Shown: positions 19,312 to 29,195 of the stretch, one piece after another
Position numbering within the stretch: position 1 is the stretch's first letter
Layout: each line of letters starts with the position of its first letter
DNA from: Brevibacillus sp. JNUCC-41
GTDB taxonomy: Bacteria > Bacillota > Bacilli > Bacillales > DSM-1321
Direction of reading: 5' to 3'
DNA length: 64,000 bases
Assembly: GCF_014844095.1 (NCBI RefSeq)
Contig: NZ_CP062163.1
Location: 5,303,501-5,367,500, forward strand
Made by a program: the position numbers and the translations under genes
Notes under the pieces: model-generated
The model's database searches: none
The model's input: the letters and a program-made list of their open reading frames with translations, nothing else
What the model was told of the DNA's origin: nothing

Positions 19312-19472
19312 TTAAATACATAACGCGAGCCTTTTTATCCAAATAAAGGAGATGCTGGTTAATATGTTGGGCAACTATAGCCTATAACAAATTCAAAAAA
19401 ATTTCATGTTAGAAGTGGAGTCTCGCTTAAATTAAAATAAATCAGAAAATTCCACGCAGTTTTTTTCATAGT

Positions 19473-19488
19473 ACGCAATTATTTGCGT
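19473..19488 (-). promoter_or_regulatory. Candidate BkdR enhancer (upstream activating sequence)
   Basis: Perfect palindrome ACGCAA-TTAT-TTGCGT, about 160-180 bp upstream of the sigma-54 promoter and just after the bkdR stop. No U tract follows, so it is not a terminator. Distance and symmetry suit an enhancer for a Fis-type HTH dimer. Confidence 0.55.
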
Positions 19489-19498
19489 GCAAAAATTT

Positions 19499-21556
19499 TC
19501 ACAGTTTTAGTTTTTCAATTTTGTAATATAGATTTCTAACTGAAATCCCTAGCGCTTTTGCCGTAAGTGTTTTATTTCCCTTGTGGGTATGGAACGCCTG
19601 CTGAATGATTTCGGCTTCATACTGGTCTATTATCTCCGAGAGCGGTTTCCCCGATACGTAGCCAGAAGGCTTCATTAATAATTTCTCCTGTTTTACTGGA
19701 ATCCCTTCGATAAAATCCGGAATATGTTGTATATCAATGACCGTCTCGTTCAATTTCATGAAAATGATTGCCCGTCCCAAGATGTTTTCCAGTTCCCTGA
19801 CATTACCCGGCCAGTTGTAAATTTGCATTTTATGTATAGCTGCTGCTGTAATTCCCTCTATGCTCCGTCCATACTCCTGATTGATTTTATTAATCAAATG
19901 CTCCGCCAATTCTCTCAAATCTTCTTTTCTCTTTCTTAATGGTGCAATGAAAATAGGCATGCGGTTCAGCCTGAAATACAAGTCTTCCCTGAATGATCCG
20001 TTTGCGATGGCCTGTTCAAGATTGATATTCGTAGCGGCTATTACCCGGACATTGATGGGGATTGGCTTCGTCCCCCCCACTCTGATGATTTCCTTTTCTT
20101 GTAATACCCGAAGTAATTTAGCTTGGATGTTGGCTGGCAATTCACCAATTTCGTCCAAAAAGATACTCCCTTGATTTGCCTCTTCAAAAAAACCGACCTT
20201 CCCCCCCCTGCTTGCCCCAGTAAAAGCTCCTTCATCATAACCGAACAGTTCACTTTCAAGTAATGATTCCGAGATGGCTGCACAATTTACCCGTACGAAT
20301 TTATTGAATTTCCTATCGCTCGCATTATGTATGGCATGTGCAAATAACTCTTTGCCAGTCCCTGATTCCCCTCTTAATAAGACAGTAGCAGGTGTTCTTG
20401 CCGATAATTTCGCCTGTTCAATGGGAAGCTTCATCTCTTCGGAAGCCCCAATTATATCATCAAAGGAATATTTAGCCTGCAATGTCCGGATAATCTGTCT
20501 TGCCCGATTCAGTTCGTGGGTCAAGGCTTGAATTTCCGATACATCATGAATGACGCCAACGCTCCCTTTCAGGCACCCATCCACAATGATTGGAGCAACA
20601 TTTACGATCACTTCCTTATGTTTTGGACCGACACGCATATTGACACCCCGAACAGGCTTTTTTGTCTGAAGCACTTTCATATGCATACTTTCACCTTCGT
20701 AAATATCGATGGAAGCCGGCTTACCGATCACTTGGGTCTTTGTTAAGCCGGTGATTCTTGTATATGCCGGATTGATCAAAAGCCCCCTGCCTTGTTCATC
20801 CACAACAGATATGGCTTCATCACTGGATTGAATGATCGCCTGGAGCATCGTCTGTACCTCTTTTAAATCAGTGATCTGCTCTGCCAATTGTACAGCTTCC
20901 GTTTTATTCCTAAACATGGAAAAAGCCCCTATGATTTCTTTATCGGCATTCACAAGAGGGATCCTTGTCGTTATGAGTTCCGTCCCATTGCTAAGGGTGA
21001 TTTCCTGATTTACTTCTTTTTGGTTCGTTTGCATAACTCGCAGCAAGCCAGTAGAAGGGATGAAATCTTTGATATGTCTGCCAATCACATCTTCACGCTT
21101 TGTGTCAGATGCACGTTCCGCACTATCATTGAACATGATGATGAATCCTTCATGATCAATCACCACCATTCCTTCACTGGTCGTATTAAGAATCAAGTCC
21201 ATTTTTGCCGAGGCATTCTCCAATTTACTTATTAATCGATTTTTCTCTTCAAACAGCTTAGTCATAATGAGGGCGACACTTCCAGGAATGAGAATCGTTT
21301 GTTCGCCCATGTCCCTTTTTATCTTTTTATAGACAGATGGGTCTCCGGTCGTATCAAAAATGATGTCCAAATCCCGCTCCAATCCCACGCTCCAATCAGT
21401 CACTGTAGGAATACTTCGTTCATTTGCGGCAAGCATCCCTTCAGCAGATTCATTCGTATCAGCCATACAAACAATGGAGAATACTTCACTTTCCGAGAGG
21501 AGTTTCAACACGGTTGTCCCTCCCACGCCTCCCCCTACTATCATGACCTTTTGCAT
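19499..21556 (-). CDS. bkdR: BkdR, sigma-54-dependent activator of branched-chain amino acid use
   Basis: Activator of the adjacent bkd operon. The N-terminus is a Rossmann-like domain ([13 protein letters not shown] from residue 8). Two PAS domains follow (about 118-225 and 235-350), likely for effector sensing. The AAA+ domain (about 365-600) has Walker A GESGTGKE, the sigma-54 contact loop EGAFTGAS and Walker [11 protein letters not shown] Fis-type HTH ends the protein ([19 protein letters not shown]). 685 residues, close to B. subtilis BkdR. It has its own promoter region in the 205-bp gap shared with divergent yqzF. Confidence 0.94.
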   Translation of the reverse strand: MQKVMIVGGGVGGTTVLKLLSESEVFSIVCMADTNESAEGMLAANERSIPTVTDWSVGLERDLDIIFDTTGDPSVYKKIKRDMGEQTILIPGSVALIMTKLFEEKNRLISKLENASAKMDLILNTTSEGMVVIDHEGFIIMFNDSAERASDTKREDVIGRHIKDFIPSTGLLRVMQTNQKEVNQEITLSNGTELITTRIPLVNADKEIIGAFSMFRNKTEAVQLAEQITDLKEVQTMLQAIIQSSDEAISVVDEQGRGLLINPAYTRITGLTKTQVIGKPASIDIYEGESMHMKVLQTKKPVRGVNMRVGPKHKEVIVNVAPIIVDGCLKGSVGVIHDVSEIQALTHELNRARQIIRTLQAKYSFDDIIGASEEMKLPIEQAKLSARTPATVLLRGESGTGKELFAHAIHNASDRKFNKFVRVNCAAISESLLESELFGYDEGAFTGASRGGKVGFFEEANQGSIFLDEIGELPANIQAKLLRVLQEKEIIRVGGTKPIPINVRVIAATNINLEQAIANGSFREDLYFRLNRMPIFIAPLRKRKEDLRELAEHLINKINQEYGRSIEGITAAAIHKMQIYNWPGNVRELENILGRAIIFMKLNETVIDIQHIPDFIEGIPVKQEKLLMKPSGYVSGKPLSEIIDQYEAEIIQQAFHTHKGNKTLTAKALGISVRNLYYKIEKLKL

Positions 21557-21696
21557 GAGCCATCCCCCTTAAGATATTATTACACCTTTTAATAGATCGT
21601 TCCCTGCAATTTTTTTCATACTCCCAACCATTTTATCATATTGGCTCCCTTTAAAAACAGCCACCAACTACCAGTCATTATCTTGATTCCCGGAAC

Positions 21697-21724
21697 TTGA
21701 CAAATAATTTATATCCTTTATCAT
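21697..21724 (+). promoter_or_regulatory. Sigma-A promoter of yqzF
   Basis: TTGACA (21697-21702), 16-bp spacer, TATCAT (21719-21724); 38 bp upstream of the yqzF start. Confidence 0.7.
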
Positions 21725-21761
21725 TTTTTAAAGACGGAATTTTCGGAAGGGATTTGACCGC

Positions 21762-21998
21762 ATGAAACGTTTAATCGCTTTTTTGATTCTTTTTATACCT
21801 GGTGCCTTTGCTGCCTATGGCATAAAAATAATGAGGGACATGGTATTCGGTATTTTACAGCCTCCCTATCCATTCCTTTGGCTGCAATTTTTAATAGGAC
21901 TGCTCATTACGATTGGCGGAATAGCCTTTATCGCCGGCTTCATCCTTCATCGAGACCGAAAACAAAATAAGGTCCAAAGCAGGTTCACTAAATTTTAA
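21762..21998 (+). CDS. yqzF: YqzF, DUF2627 membrane protein
   Basis: 78-residue protein with two predicted transmembrane helices (about 3-22 and 42-64) and a basic C-terminal tail. It matches the DUF2627 family (B. subtilis YqzF) in length, the opening MKRLIAFLILFIPG and its place between bkdR and yqiK. Function unknown. It is one of few plus-strand genes here, with its own promoter and a terminator shared with the convergent yqiK. Confidence 0.88.
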   Translation: MKRLIAFLILFIPGAFAAYGIKIMRDMVFGILQPPYPFLWLQFLIGLLITIGGIAFIAGFILHRDRKQNKVQSRFTKF

Positions 21999-22001
21999 AC
22001 G

Positions 22002-22043
22002 TAAAAAGAAGGGGCCATATCTCATATGGCCCCTTCTTTTTTT
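22002..22043. terminator. Bidirectional terminator between yqzF and yqiK
   Basis: Long perfect stem AAGAAGGGGCCATAT/ATATGGCCCCTTCTT with a CTC loop, T run on the plus side and A run on the other. It serves both convergent genes. Confidence 0.95.
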
Positions 22044-22776
22044 ATCTTGATTTCAATCCTTCTCTGATTCGTACGGCTGCCTCGGGAAAATCGGTAATGA
22101 TGCCGCTGCACCCCAGTTTGAATAACCGCTTCATCTCTGCTTCTTTATTAATGGTATATGGCCGTACAGGAACACCCATACTCATCGAAGCTTGAATTAG
22201 TGCATCAGGGGCAACCCTGATATTTGGGTGGATTGCACTACCGCCTATTGCCTTGGCATATATCCATGGCATGTATAGACCATCCCTATAAAGCGGTGCG
22301 GTTTCCAATTCAGGTGCCAATTGGTGGCAATTGACCAAACTGCAATGATTGAATGAAGAAAGGATTACCCTTTCCTCCATTTCGTAAGTGCGGATGAGCC
22401 AGATGACTTTCTCTTCTAAGCCTGGATACAGAAAAAGAGTATTTTTCAGTTCAATATTGCAAAAAAGCTGATTATCGTAAAGCCAAATAAATAGTTCTTC
22501 AAGCGTCGGAATCTTTTCTTTTCCCAATTTTCCCTTATGGGTTGCAGATGCATTAAGTTTTTTCAACTCCATCAAGGTCCGGTCTTTTACATACCCCGAG
22601 GCATTCGTTGTACGATCGAGCTTTTCATCGTGAATGATGACCACTTCCCCATCTTTCGAGAGCTGGACATCCGTTTCAATTCCGTCCGCCCCGACACGGG
22701 CAGCTTCTTTGAACGCCGCCATCGTATTTTCCGGATGAGTCCCTGCAGAGCCTCGATGCGCAAAGATTAAGGTCAT
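22042..22776 (-). CDS. yqiK: Glycerophosphodiester phosphodiesterase YqiK
   Basis: Hydrolyses glycerophosphodiesters to glycerol-3-phosphate and an alcohol. GDPD TIM barrel with AHRGSAGTHPENTMAAF at residues 6-22 (catalytic His, Arg, Glu), GADGIETDVQLSKDG near 32 and HDEKLDRTT near 50 (metal ligands and second His). 244 residues, with no signal peptide, so cytoplasmic and aimed at imported or internal substrates rather than the exported GlpQ type. Confidence 0.92.
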   Translation of the reverse strand: MTLIFAHRGSAGTHPENTMAAFKEAARVGADGIETDVQLSKDGEVVIIHDEKLDRTTNASGYVKDRTLMELKKLNASATHKGKLGKEKIPTLEELFIWLYDNQLFCNIELKNTLFLYPGLEEKVIWLIRTYEMEERVILSSFNHCSLVNCHQLAPELETAPLYRDGLYMPWIYAKAIGGSAIHPNIRVAPDALIQASMSMGVPVRPYTINKEAEMKRLFKLGCSGIITDFPEAAVRIREGLKSR

Positions 22777-22889
22777 GATGAAACGCCGCCTCTCTCAATA
22801 ATTGTTATATCCCAATTTATGAACAGAAACAGCAAATTATTTTCATCTAGATCAATCCTTCAATCAAAATGCAGGTGATTATTTTTTGA

Positions 22890-23015
22890 CTAGAATGTTC
22901 CTTTCGTCAAAACACCCAATTTCTTTTCCAAGCTTTTGATTTGCAAGCGGGTATCCAAGAAGGCCATTTGACCAATCGTAATTTCCCCTTCACCTTTTGA
23001 TTCAGGCATGTCCAT
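22890..23015 (-). CDS. Possible 41-residue protein after spo0A, unrecognised
   Basis: Open frame MDMPESKGEGEITIG..., amphipathic toward the end (FLDTRLQIKSLEKKLGVL), stop at 22890. GGAAG lies six bases before ATG at 23015. It starts about 30 bp past the spo0A terminator, with no clear promoter of its own, so it may be a remnant of a longer gene or a true small protein. The sequence looks protein-like rather than random, but I do not recognise it. Confidence 0.35.
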   Translation of the reverse strand: MDMPESKGEGEITIGQMAFLDTRLQIKSLEKKLGVLTKGTF

Positions 23016-23043
23016 GATTGACTTCCGTTTTTCGTCCAAAACA

Positions 23044-23106
23044 AAAACGCCTTTTATTTATGGGATTTCCTTTAAAATCCAATAAATAAAAGGCGTTTAA
23101 TTTTTT
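23044..23106. terminator. Terminator of spo0A (long hairpin)
   Basis: 17-bp outer stem AAACGCCTTTTATTTAT/ATAAATAAAAGGCGTTT with an inner GGATTT/AAATCC pairing (23044-23099). U-rich on both strands. The rest of the 22777-23272 gap holds a small open frame (22890-23015) and a GAAGTTGC/GCAACTTC inverted pair near 23127-23163. Confidence 0.88.
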
Positions 23107-23272
23107 AAACCGGCGTAAAAATTTTGAAGTTGCCGATTAGAAAAAATCAAGAAGCAACTTCTTCCTGTCCCTTACCTCCAGACGGAGAGTTCCTATTTAT
23201 ATTTAGCGGCTCTAGCCTTTATATGGTCAATTATTACCCTGAATCCTTACAACCGGTTTTTCCCTACCCCTG

Positions 23273-24064
23273 TCAAGAAGCTTTATGCTCGAGGCGCAGC
23301 TTATCTGCAACCATGGCAATGAATTCGGAATTTGTAGGTTTTGCCTTAGTCATGCTTACGGTATATCCGAAAAGAGATGATATGGACTCTATATTTCCAC
23401 GGCTCCAGGCCACTTCAATCGCATGACGGATAGCACGTTCGACACGGCTGGCCGTAGTATTGTATTTTTTTGCGATATCCGGATATAAAACTTTGGTGAT
23501 AGAACCCAATAGTTCAATATCATTATATACCATCGAAATCGCTTCCCTTAAATACAAATAGCCCTTAATATGTGCAGGCACTCCAATCTCGTGAATAATG
23601 CTTGTGATGCTGGCATCGAGGTTCTTCGGCTTGGATTCATTTTGGGGACGATAGCTAAATTGACTATGATTTTTTAAAACCGCCTGCCCTTTACCGCTTA
23701 CCTGACGTATGTGATTGGCCAGATTTTCCATATCGAATGGTTTCAGGATGAAGTAAGACGCACCCAAATCAACAGCTTTTTTCGTTACATCTTCTTGACC
23801 AAATGCAGTAAGCATAATCACATTAGGCATAGCACCCCGTTTTACTTCACGAAGTTTTTCAAGTACACCTAACCCATCCAAATGAGGCATGATAATATCG
23901 AGGATCAATATATCCGGATCAACGCTTTCAAGCATTCCCAGGCAATCTTGACCGTTATGTGCCACCCCAATTACTTCCATGTCTTCCTGTGCAGAAATGT
24001 ATTCATCCAGAAGGCCAACAAGTTCTCTATTATCATCTACAACGCACACCTTAATTTTTTTCAC
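23273..24064 (-). CDS. spo0A: Spo0A, master regulator of sporulation
   Basis: Response regulator at the end of the sporulation phosphorelay. Receiver domain at residues 1-125 with acidic pair VVDDNREL, phospho-Asp in [12 protein letters not shown], Thr in MLTAFG and Lys in ILKPFDM. A variable linker precedes the conserved effector domain (about 145-263), with the recognition helix in [24 protein letters not shown] extends the frame to 24082, but GAGGAGG with nine-base spacing marks GTG at 24064 as the start, as in B. subtilis (263 residues). Confidence 0.97.
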   Translation of the reverse strand: MKKIKVCVVDDNRELVGLLDEYISAQEDMEVIGVAHNGQDCLGMLESVDPDILILDIIMPHLDGLGVLEKLREVKRGAMPNVIMLTAFGQEDVTKKAVDLGASYFILKPFDMENLANHIRQVSGKGQAVLKNHSQFSYRPQNESKPKNLDASITSIIHEIGVPAHIKGYLYLREAISMVYNDIELLGSITKVLYPDIAKKYNTTASRVERAIRHAIEVAWSRGNIESISSLFGYTVSMTKAKPTNSEFIAMVADKLRLEHKAS

Positions 24065-24113
24065 GCTTGATTTCCTCCTCAACTACAATTGGTCTTTTTT
24101 TCTATATGACTAA

Positions 24114-24157
24114 ATTCTATTGTAATTGAACTTTTCGACAATGGAAACTAAATTCCT
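24114..24157 (-). promoter_or_regulatory. spo0A promoter region: sigma-H and sigma-A elements with a 0A box
   Basis: Sigma-H-like AGGAATT (24151-24157), 14 bp, then GTCGAAA. The 0A box TGTCGAA (24134-24140) overlaps the -10. A sigma-A-like pair TTGTCG (24136-24141), 16 bp, TAGAAT (24114-24119) is superimposed. This layout permits Spo0A autoregulation, as known in B. subtilis. Confidence 0.6.
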
Positions 24158-24244
24158 TTTATTTTTGAAAAAATATAAGGAATTCAATATTATTCTCCGG
24201 ATATCTCTTGTTTTCGACTTCGTTTGCTATTCGAATAAAGCGAT

Positions 24245-24251
24245 TGTCGAA
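24245..24251 (+). promoter_or_regulatory. Second 0A box upstream of spo0A
   Basis: TGTCGAA on the plus strand, about 105 bp upstream of the first box and in opposite orientation. A consensus heptamer, but short. Confidence 0.45.
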
Positions 24252-24361
24252 AAATCTTCATATCGTTATCATTTTATCACATCGTTTCAAAAAAACCTCT
24301 ATTTTTTACAGAAATCAAATTTAATTCCTACCCAAAACCTCTGCTAACCATAACTTTCCAT

Positions 24362-24390
24362 TAAAAAGGGGCATCCAAAAGGATACCCGG
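24362..24390 (-). terminator. Terminator of spoIVB
   Basis: GGGTATCC-TTTT-GGATGCCC stem with one G-U pair, followed on the minus strand by CUUUUUAA. Just after the spoIVB stop. Confidence 0.8.
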
Positions 24391-24394
24391 ATTC

Positions 24395-25696
24395 TTAGCT
24401 TGCTTTTTCAAAATTATTTTTGTCGTATATATTTATACCGGCTTCGTTTAACATCCATTCGATATGGACTCCATACCCACTTGTAGGATCATTAACGAAT
24501 ACATGGGTGACTGCACCGATTAATTTCCCATTTTGTATGATAGGACTGCCGCTCATTCCTTGAACGATCCCACCTGTTTTTTGCAGCAATTCTTTATCCG
24601 TCACTTTTATGACCATACCTTTAATTGCAGGAAACTTCTGTGGTATGGAACTGACGATTTCGACATCGAATTCCTCTACTTCAGAACCGTCCACCACTGT
24701 AAGGATCTTTGCTGGTCCTTCCTTTACCTCATGTGAAAGGGTGATGGGGAGTGGCTTGTCGTTAATTCCATTTTTATAATCTTGATTTAATTTCCCAAAA
24801 ATTCCAAAGGGACTATTGCGATTGATATTTCCTATTTTTTCTTTATTAGAAGAAAAGCGTGCCAATTTTTCTCCGGGATCACCATTGCTTCCTTTTTCGA
24901 TGGATGTGACCGTCGATTGAACAATCTGTCCGTCCTTAACAACAATCGGCTTTTTTGTGTCCATATCGGATATGACATGTCCCAACGCCCCATATTTTTT
25001 TGAATCCGGGTGATAAAACGTCATCGTTCCGATACCAGCTGCCGAATCACGGATATACAAACCCAATTTGTAAGTTCCTTCATTCTTATCTTTTAGAGGT
25101 AATAGGGTACTGTGGAGCACTTCATTATCACGGTTAATGACAAGATTCAACGCCTCACCCTTTTCACCTGCCTGCTGAACAAAAGGGGTTACATCCCCCA
25201 TCTTCTTTATCGTCTGACCATTGATTTCTGTAATAATATCACCGATTTCAATTTTCGCTTTTTCTCCCGGTGATTTTTTCCCCTGCGCAGTATCAATAAG
25301 ATGATGACCTACTACGAGCACCCCAAGAGTATTAAGCTTTACTCCAATGGATTGGCCACCAGGCATGACTTTAAAATCTTTTAACACCCTGATGTCGACC
25401 TTTTTGGCAGGCAAGCCTGCTACATCCAGTAACACTTCATTCGTACCTGGTTTCTCAGCACCAAGCGTAATCGAGGCTTGTTCATCATGAAGCGAAATTC
25501 CTTCACTGGATCTCGAAGTTTTTGCAGAAACAGGCAATGACTTGGAAATACTATATTGACTTCCTTCAAATAGTACAAGATGATTTGGAATTAAAAAATA
25601 TTCACGAGATGGCTGGTATAACCCTAATGTTAATAGCGAAACAAGGAGAATTCCACCGATGATTCTGTTTATCCATATAAATTTCAATCCATTCAC
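24395..25696 (-). CDS. spoIVB: SpoIVB signalling protease
   Basis: Forespore-made serine protease (S55) secreted across the inner forespore membrane, where it cleaves SpoIVFA to trigger pro-sigma-K processing. Membrane anchor at residues 9-27, PDZ domain about 105-200 ([24 protein letters not shown]), then the protease domain with the catalytic His in GALGHVISD near 237 and Ser in GMSGSPII near 380. 433 residues, near the family norm. It lies directly upstream of spo0A, as in B. subtilis, with a terminator between. Confidence 0.96.
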   Translation of the reverse strand: MNGLKFIWINRIIGGILLVSLLTLGLYQPSREYFLIPNHLVLFEGSQYSISKSLPVSAKTSRSSEGISLHDEQASITLGAEKPGTNEVLLDVAGLPAKKVDIRVLKDFKVMPGGQSIGVKLNTLGVLVVGHHLIDTAQGKKSPGEKAKIEIGDIITEINGQTIKKMGDVTPFVQQAGEKGEALNLVINRDNEVLHSTLLPLKDKNEGTYKLGLYIRDSAAGIGTMTFYHPDSKKYGALGHVISDMDTKKPIVVKDGQIVQSTVTSIEKGSNGDPGEKLARFSSNKEKIGNINRNSPFGIFGKLNQDYKNGINDKPLPITLSHEVKEGPAKILTVVDGSEVEEFDVEIVSSIPQKFPAIKGMVIKVTDKELLQKTGGIVQGMSGSPIIQNGKLIGAVTHVFVNDPTSGYGVHIEWMLNEAGINIYDKNNFEKAS

Positions 25697-25768
25697 TCTC
25701 CTCGCTCTCTGAAACTTAATGGCTACACCTTTAATTTAGCCCTCATGACAGTCATTTATAACAGGTGC

Positions 25769-25803
25769 AAAAAATAAAAGCTATCCGTTTTTGGATAGCT
25801 TTA
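25769..25803 (-). terminator. Terminator of recN
   Basis: AAGCTATCC/GGATAGCTT stem (25779-25801), then UUUAUUUUUU on the minus strand. Confidence 0.88.
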
Positions 25804-25848
25804 CAATGAATGCTTATGATTAGTTTAATTAATCTACTTACCGGCCCT

Positions 25849-27564
25849 TCAAGATGTTATCTTCAACCTTTTGGCAAGCTGGATTAATTCATTGGCATGC
25901 TGTTTAGTCAAATCCGTTATCTCTACTCCTGAAATCATCCTGCCAATTTCTTTTATTTTTTCAGTTTCAATTAACGGCTTTACCGAGGTATTCGTGCGTC
26001 CGGCCCTTACATTTTTCGCTATGAAAAGGTGAGTATCCGCCATAGCTGCCACCTGTGGCAAATGGGATATGCACAGTACTTGTGATCCAGTTGCCACTTT
26101 ATAGATCTTTTCTGCAATGGATTGCGCAACCCGTCCGCTCACACCTGTGTCCACTTCATCAAAGATAATGGACGTTATGCCTTGGTGCTTGGAGAATATG
26201 CTTTTCAATGCAAGCATGATCCTCGACAGTTCACCACCAGAAGCGATTTTAGATAGAGGTTTTAATGGTTCACCTGGATTGGTGGAAATATAAAATTCCA
26301 TTGAATCCAGCCCTGACTGATTGATGCCCTTATCTGACAATTCATCGAAAGTATAGGCCGTTTGAAGGAAATGTGGTTCGAAAATTGTCTTTTCCATGTA
26401 TAAATCTTTTAATTCCTGATGAATCTTTTTTGTAAGCTGCTGAGCGAATTTCTGGCGAAGTTCAGACAGGTTCTTTGCTTCGACAATTAAATCTGCCTTG
26501 ATGGATTTCATTTCCTTTTCAAGCTTCGCTATATGGGTTTCCCTATTTTGAAGTTTTTCGACTTCTTCTTCAATAGCGGCCCCATATTCCAGGATTTCCT
26601 CGATGGTCCGCCCGTATTTACGCTTTAATTGATTTATTTCATTAAGGCGACTTTCAATGAATTCCACTCGTTCTGTATCATAATCCAAAGAGTCTAATTG
26701 GTCACGGATGTTAGACACGGCCTCTTCAAGCAGGAAGTAGCTATTTGAAACGGTTTCAGAGCTGTTCTTTAAACCTTCATCAAGCCCTGCCGCTTCCTCC
26801 AAATTATTCATGGCTACGGAAAGCCAATCAATTGCATGCTGCTCACCATTTAAAGCATTATAACTGGTTTGCAGCGCTTCATGGATTTTTTCAAAATTAT
26901 TAATTTTCTTCCGCTCTTCCATCAATTCTTCATCTTCGCGTAATTTCAAATCAGCTTTTTGGATTTCATCGAATTGAAATTGGATCAAATCAAGGCGGTG
27001 GACCATTTGCTGTTCATTTTGGCTCAAACCATTCAATTGTTTAGAAGCGGTTTCATAACGTTTATATAGCTTTTGGTATTCAGTGAGTGCAGATGCGATC
27101 TTTTCACCGCCGAATTGATCGAGCAGTGGAAGATGGAGTCGTTCGTCCATTAATTCCTGATGTTCATGCTGGCCATGGATATCTATCAACGTCCGCCCTA
27201 TCTCACGTAAGATGGCAATCGTTACAAGCTTTCCGTTTACCCTGCAAACGCTTTTGCCGCTCAGTGAGATATCCCTTCGAAGTATCGCCATCCCATCATT
27301 CATATCGATGCCCAACTCTTCCGCCTTGGCAAAGACGGGGTGTTTTTCATCTTCAATTTGGAATAATCCTTCTATTTCAGCCTTCGACTCACCATGCCGA
27401 ATGAACTCTGCAGAACCACGTCCCCCAACCAAAAGATGAACGGCATCTATTATGATTGACTTCCCTGCCCCTGTTTCTCCTGTCAAGACCGTCAAGCCTT
27501 TCTCAAATGAAACGGACAGGCTGTCTATGATCGCAAAATTCCTAATCGATAGTTCTGTTAACAA
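25849..27564 (-). CDS. recN: DNA repair protein RecN
   Basis: SMC-like ATPase recruited early to double-strand breaks. Walker A GETGAGKSI near residue 30, two long coiled-coil arms (about 160-370), signature LSRIMLALKS near 448 and Walker B SIIFDEVDTGVSG near 465, plus CISHLPQVAAMAD. 571 residues (B. subtilis 576). It follows argR by 22 bp, as in B. subtilis. Confidence 0.96.
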   Translation of the reverse strand: MLTELSIRNFAIIDSLSVSFEKGLTVLTGETGAGKSIIIDAVHLLVGGRGSAEFIRHGESKAEIEGLFQIEDEKHPVFAKAEELGIDMNDGMAILRRDISLSGKSVCRVNGKLVTIAILREIGRTLIDIHGQHEHQELMDERLHLPLLDQFGGEKIASALTEYQKLYKRYETASKQLNGLSQNEQQMVHRLDLIQFQFDEIQKADLKLREDEELMEERKKINNFEKIHEALQTSYNALNGEQHAIDWLSVAMNNLEEAAGLDEGLKNSSETVSNSYFLLEEAVSNIRDQLDSLDYDTERVEFIESRLNEINQLKRKYGRTIEEILEYGAAIEEEVEKLQNRETHIAKLEKEMKSIKADLIVEAKNLSELRQKFAQQLTKKIHQELKDLYMEKTIFEPHFLQTAYTFDELSDKGINQSGLDSMEFYISTNPGEPLKPLSKIASGGELSRIMLALKSIFSKHQGITSIIFDEVDTGVSGRVAQSIAEKIYKVATGSQVLCISHLPQVAAMADTHLFIAKNVRAGRTNTSVKPLIETEKIKEIGRMISGVEITDLTKQHANELIQLAKRLKITS

Positions 27565-27586
27565 ACTAGGTCACCTCACAACATTA

Positions 27587-28036
27587 TTAGAGCATGTCCA
27601 AGAATTTGCCGGAAATGATCTTTGCATCTTCCTCAGAACGGCAGATAATTAAACAAGTATCGTCGCCGCCGATCGTCCCGAGTATTTCTTGCCAATTTAA
27701 ATTATCAATCAATGCACAGATTGCCTGGGCATTACCTGGAAGCATCTTCATAACCAGTAAATTGTTGGCTGAGTCAATGCGTACAAATGCATCGACAAGG
27801 ATTCTCTTTAATTTTTGAAGTGGATTGAAACGTTGGTCGGCCGGCAGACTGTATTTATATCTTCCATCCGTTAAAGGCACTTTTACAAGGTGAAGCTCTT
27901 TAATATCCCTAGAAACAGTGGCTTGAGTTACATTGTATCCAGCTAATTTCAATTCTTCAACTAACTCATCTTGGGTTTCGATATCATTATTCGTTATAAT
28001 GTCCCTTATTTTTATATGTCGTTGTCCTTTATTCAT
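27587..28036 (-). CDS. argR: Arginine repressor ArgR/AhrC
   Basis: Arginine-dependent regulator that represses arginine synthesis and activates catabolism. N-terminal winged helix (residues 1-70, recognition segment [14 protein letters not shown]), C-terminal hexamerisation domain with the arginine-binding [15 protein letters not shown] extends the frame to 28048; ATG at 28036 with GAGGTG nine bases upstream gives 149 residues, the standard length. A 327-bp gap separates it from yqxC; it holds the yqxC terminator and otherwise only A+T-rich sequence, where the argR promoter must lie. Confidence 0.95.
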   Translation of the reverse strand: MNKGQRHIKIRDIITNNDIETQDELVEELKLAGYNVTQATVSRDIKELHLVKVPLTDGRYKYSLPADQRFNPLQKLKRILVDAFVRIDSANNLLVMKMLPGNAQAICALIDNLNWQEILGTIGGDDTCLIICRSEEDAKIISGKFLDML

Positions 28037-28310
28037 AAGTAGAAGCACCTCTTCTCAACTGTTGCTCATTTAATGGTAATGGTTCACTTTCATTTCTTAC
28101 TTAAGCAGTCTGCCCCAATATGGGATTGCTTCAATTATCAGTACGTGCAAATAGGCCGCTTTTGAAAGTGGCTAATATTAATGTTATCGGATTTTTATGC
28201 AATTGTACAACTTTTTTCTCTAAAAATGAATATAAGTCTATTATTTGTACTTACCTATTTTATGTATCCATCGATAAATGATTCAAGTACATGACGCACA
28301 ATGTATAGTT

Positions 28311-28350
28311 AAAAAGCTCCTTTAGCCAACCATTCAGCCAAAGGAGCCCA
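28311..28350 (-). terminator. Terminator of yqxC
   Basis: GCTCCTTTGGC/GGCTAAAGGAGC imperfect stem with a nine-base loop, then UUUUUAAC on the minus strand. It ends the large accB/nusB-to-yqxC gene run before argR. Confidence 0.85.
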
Positions 28351-28363
28351 TACAAAGTTCTAG

Positions 28364-29191
28364 CTATTCTTTTTTAAATTGGGCATGGGCCTCTCCAACG
28401 ATGTCATCAACCGTTTTCGAAAGCAATATCGTTCCATCTTCCTTCGAGCCTTGCCAGTGTAAATGAAGTAAGAATTCAATATTTCCATCACCGCCGGTAA
28501 TCGGCGAGAAGGAGGCATCCTTAATATCATAGCCTTCCTTTAAAGAAAAAGAAATGATCTTATCCAACACTTGTTTATGGATTTTGGGATCACGAACAAT
28601 CCCCTTTTTCCCCACTTGATCCTTCCCAGCTTCGAATTGCGGTTTAACCAAGGCAACGACATCACTATTCGGGACGAGCAAGGTCTTTAGCACCGGTAAA
28701 ATTAACGTAAGCGATATGAAAGAAACATCAATGCTTGCAAAGTTTGGCATCTCCCCATCGAGATCGGCGGGTGTAACATAACGGAAATTGGTCCGTTCCA
28801 TTACTTTTACCCGCTCATCCTGTCTAAGCTTCCAGGCAAGCTGATTATAGCCGACATCAAGCGCATAAGACATTATGGCGCCATTTTGCAAAGCACAATC
28901 CGTGAACCCACCAGTTGATGAACCTATATCAAGCAGTATTTTTCCATTCACTTGTAAATCGAATTCCCTTAATGCCTTCTCAAGTTTAAGACCGCCTCTT
29001 GAAACATAAGGCATGACTTTTCCTTTGATCGTAAATTCGAGATCGACCGGCACTTTTTCCCCCGGTTTTTCATACCTTTCTTCATTCGCGTAGACAAGAC
29101 CTGCCATAACCATACGCTTCGCTTTTTCACGTGTATCGGCCAAGCCTTGTTCTACAAGTAATACATCTACTCTTTCTTTCATCACTTTCAT
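28364..29191 (-). CDS. yqxC: TlyA-family rRNA methyltransferase YqxC
   Basis: Predicted ribosomal RNA 2'-O-methyltransferase (TlyA/hemolysin A family). An S4 RNA-binding domain occupies residues 1-65 (RVDVLLVEQGLADTREKAK), followed by a FtsJ-like methyltransferase domain with the SAM motif LLDIGSSTGGFTD near 85. 275 residues. It starts four bases after the dxs stop. TlyA of mycobacteria methylates 16S and 23S rRNA; activity here is inferred. Confidence 0.92.
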   Translation of the reverse strand: MKVMKERVDVLLVEQGLADTREKAKRMVMAGLVYANEERYEKPGEKVPVDLEFTIKGKVMPYVSRGGLKLEKALREFDLQVNGKILLDIGSSTGGFTDCALQNGAIMSYALDVGYNQLAWKLRQDERVKVMERTNFRYVTPADLDGEMPNFASIDVSFISLTLILPVLKTLLVPNSDVVALVKPQFEAGKDQVGKKGIVRDPKIHKQVLDKIISFSLKEGYDIKDASFSPITGGDGNIEFLLHLHWQGSKEDGTILLSKTVDDIVGEAHAQFKKE

Positions 29192-29195
29192 ATTG

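Noticed and set aside
19473..19488. Palindrome after bkdR considered as its terminator
   Set aside because: No U tract on the minus strand; position relative to the sigma-54 promoter suits an enhancer better.
24126..24347. 73-codon plus-strand frame upstream of spo0A
   Set aside because: It covers the spo0A control region with 0A boxes, no ribosome binding site and biased A+T content.
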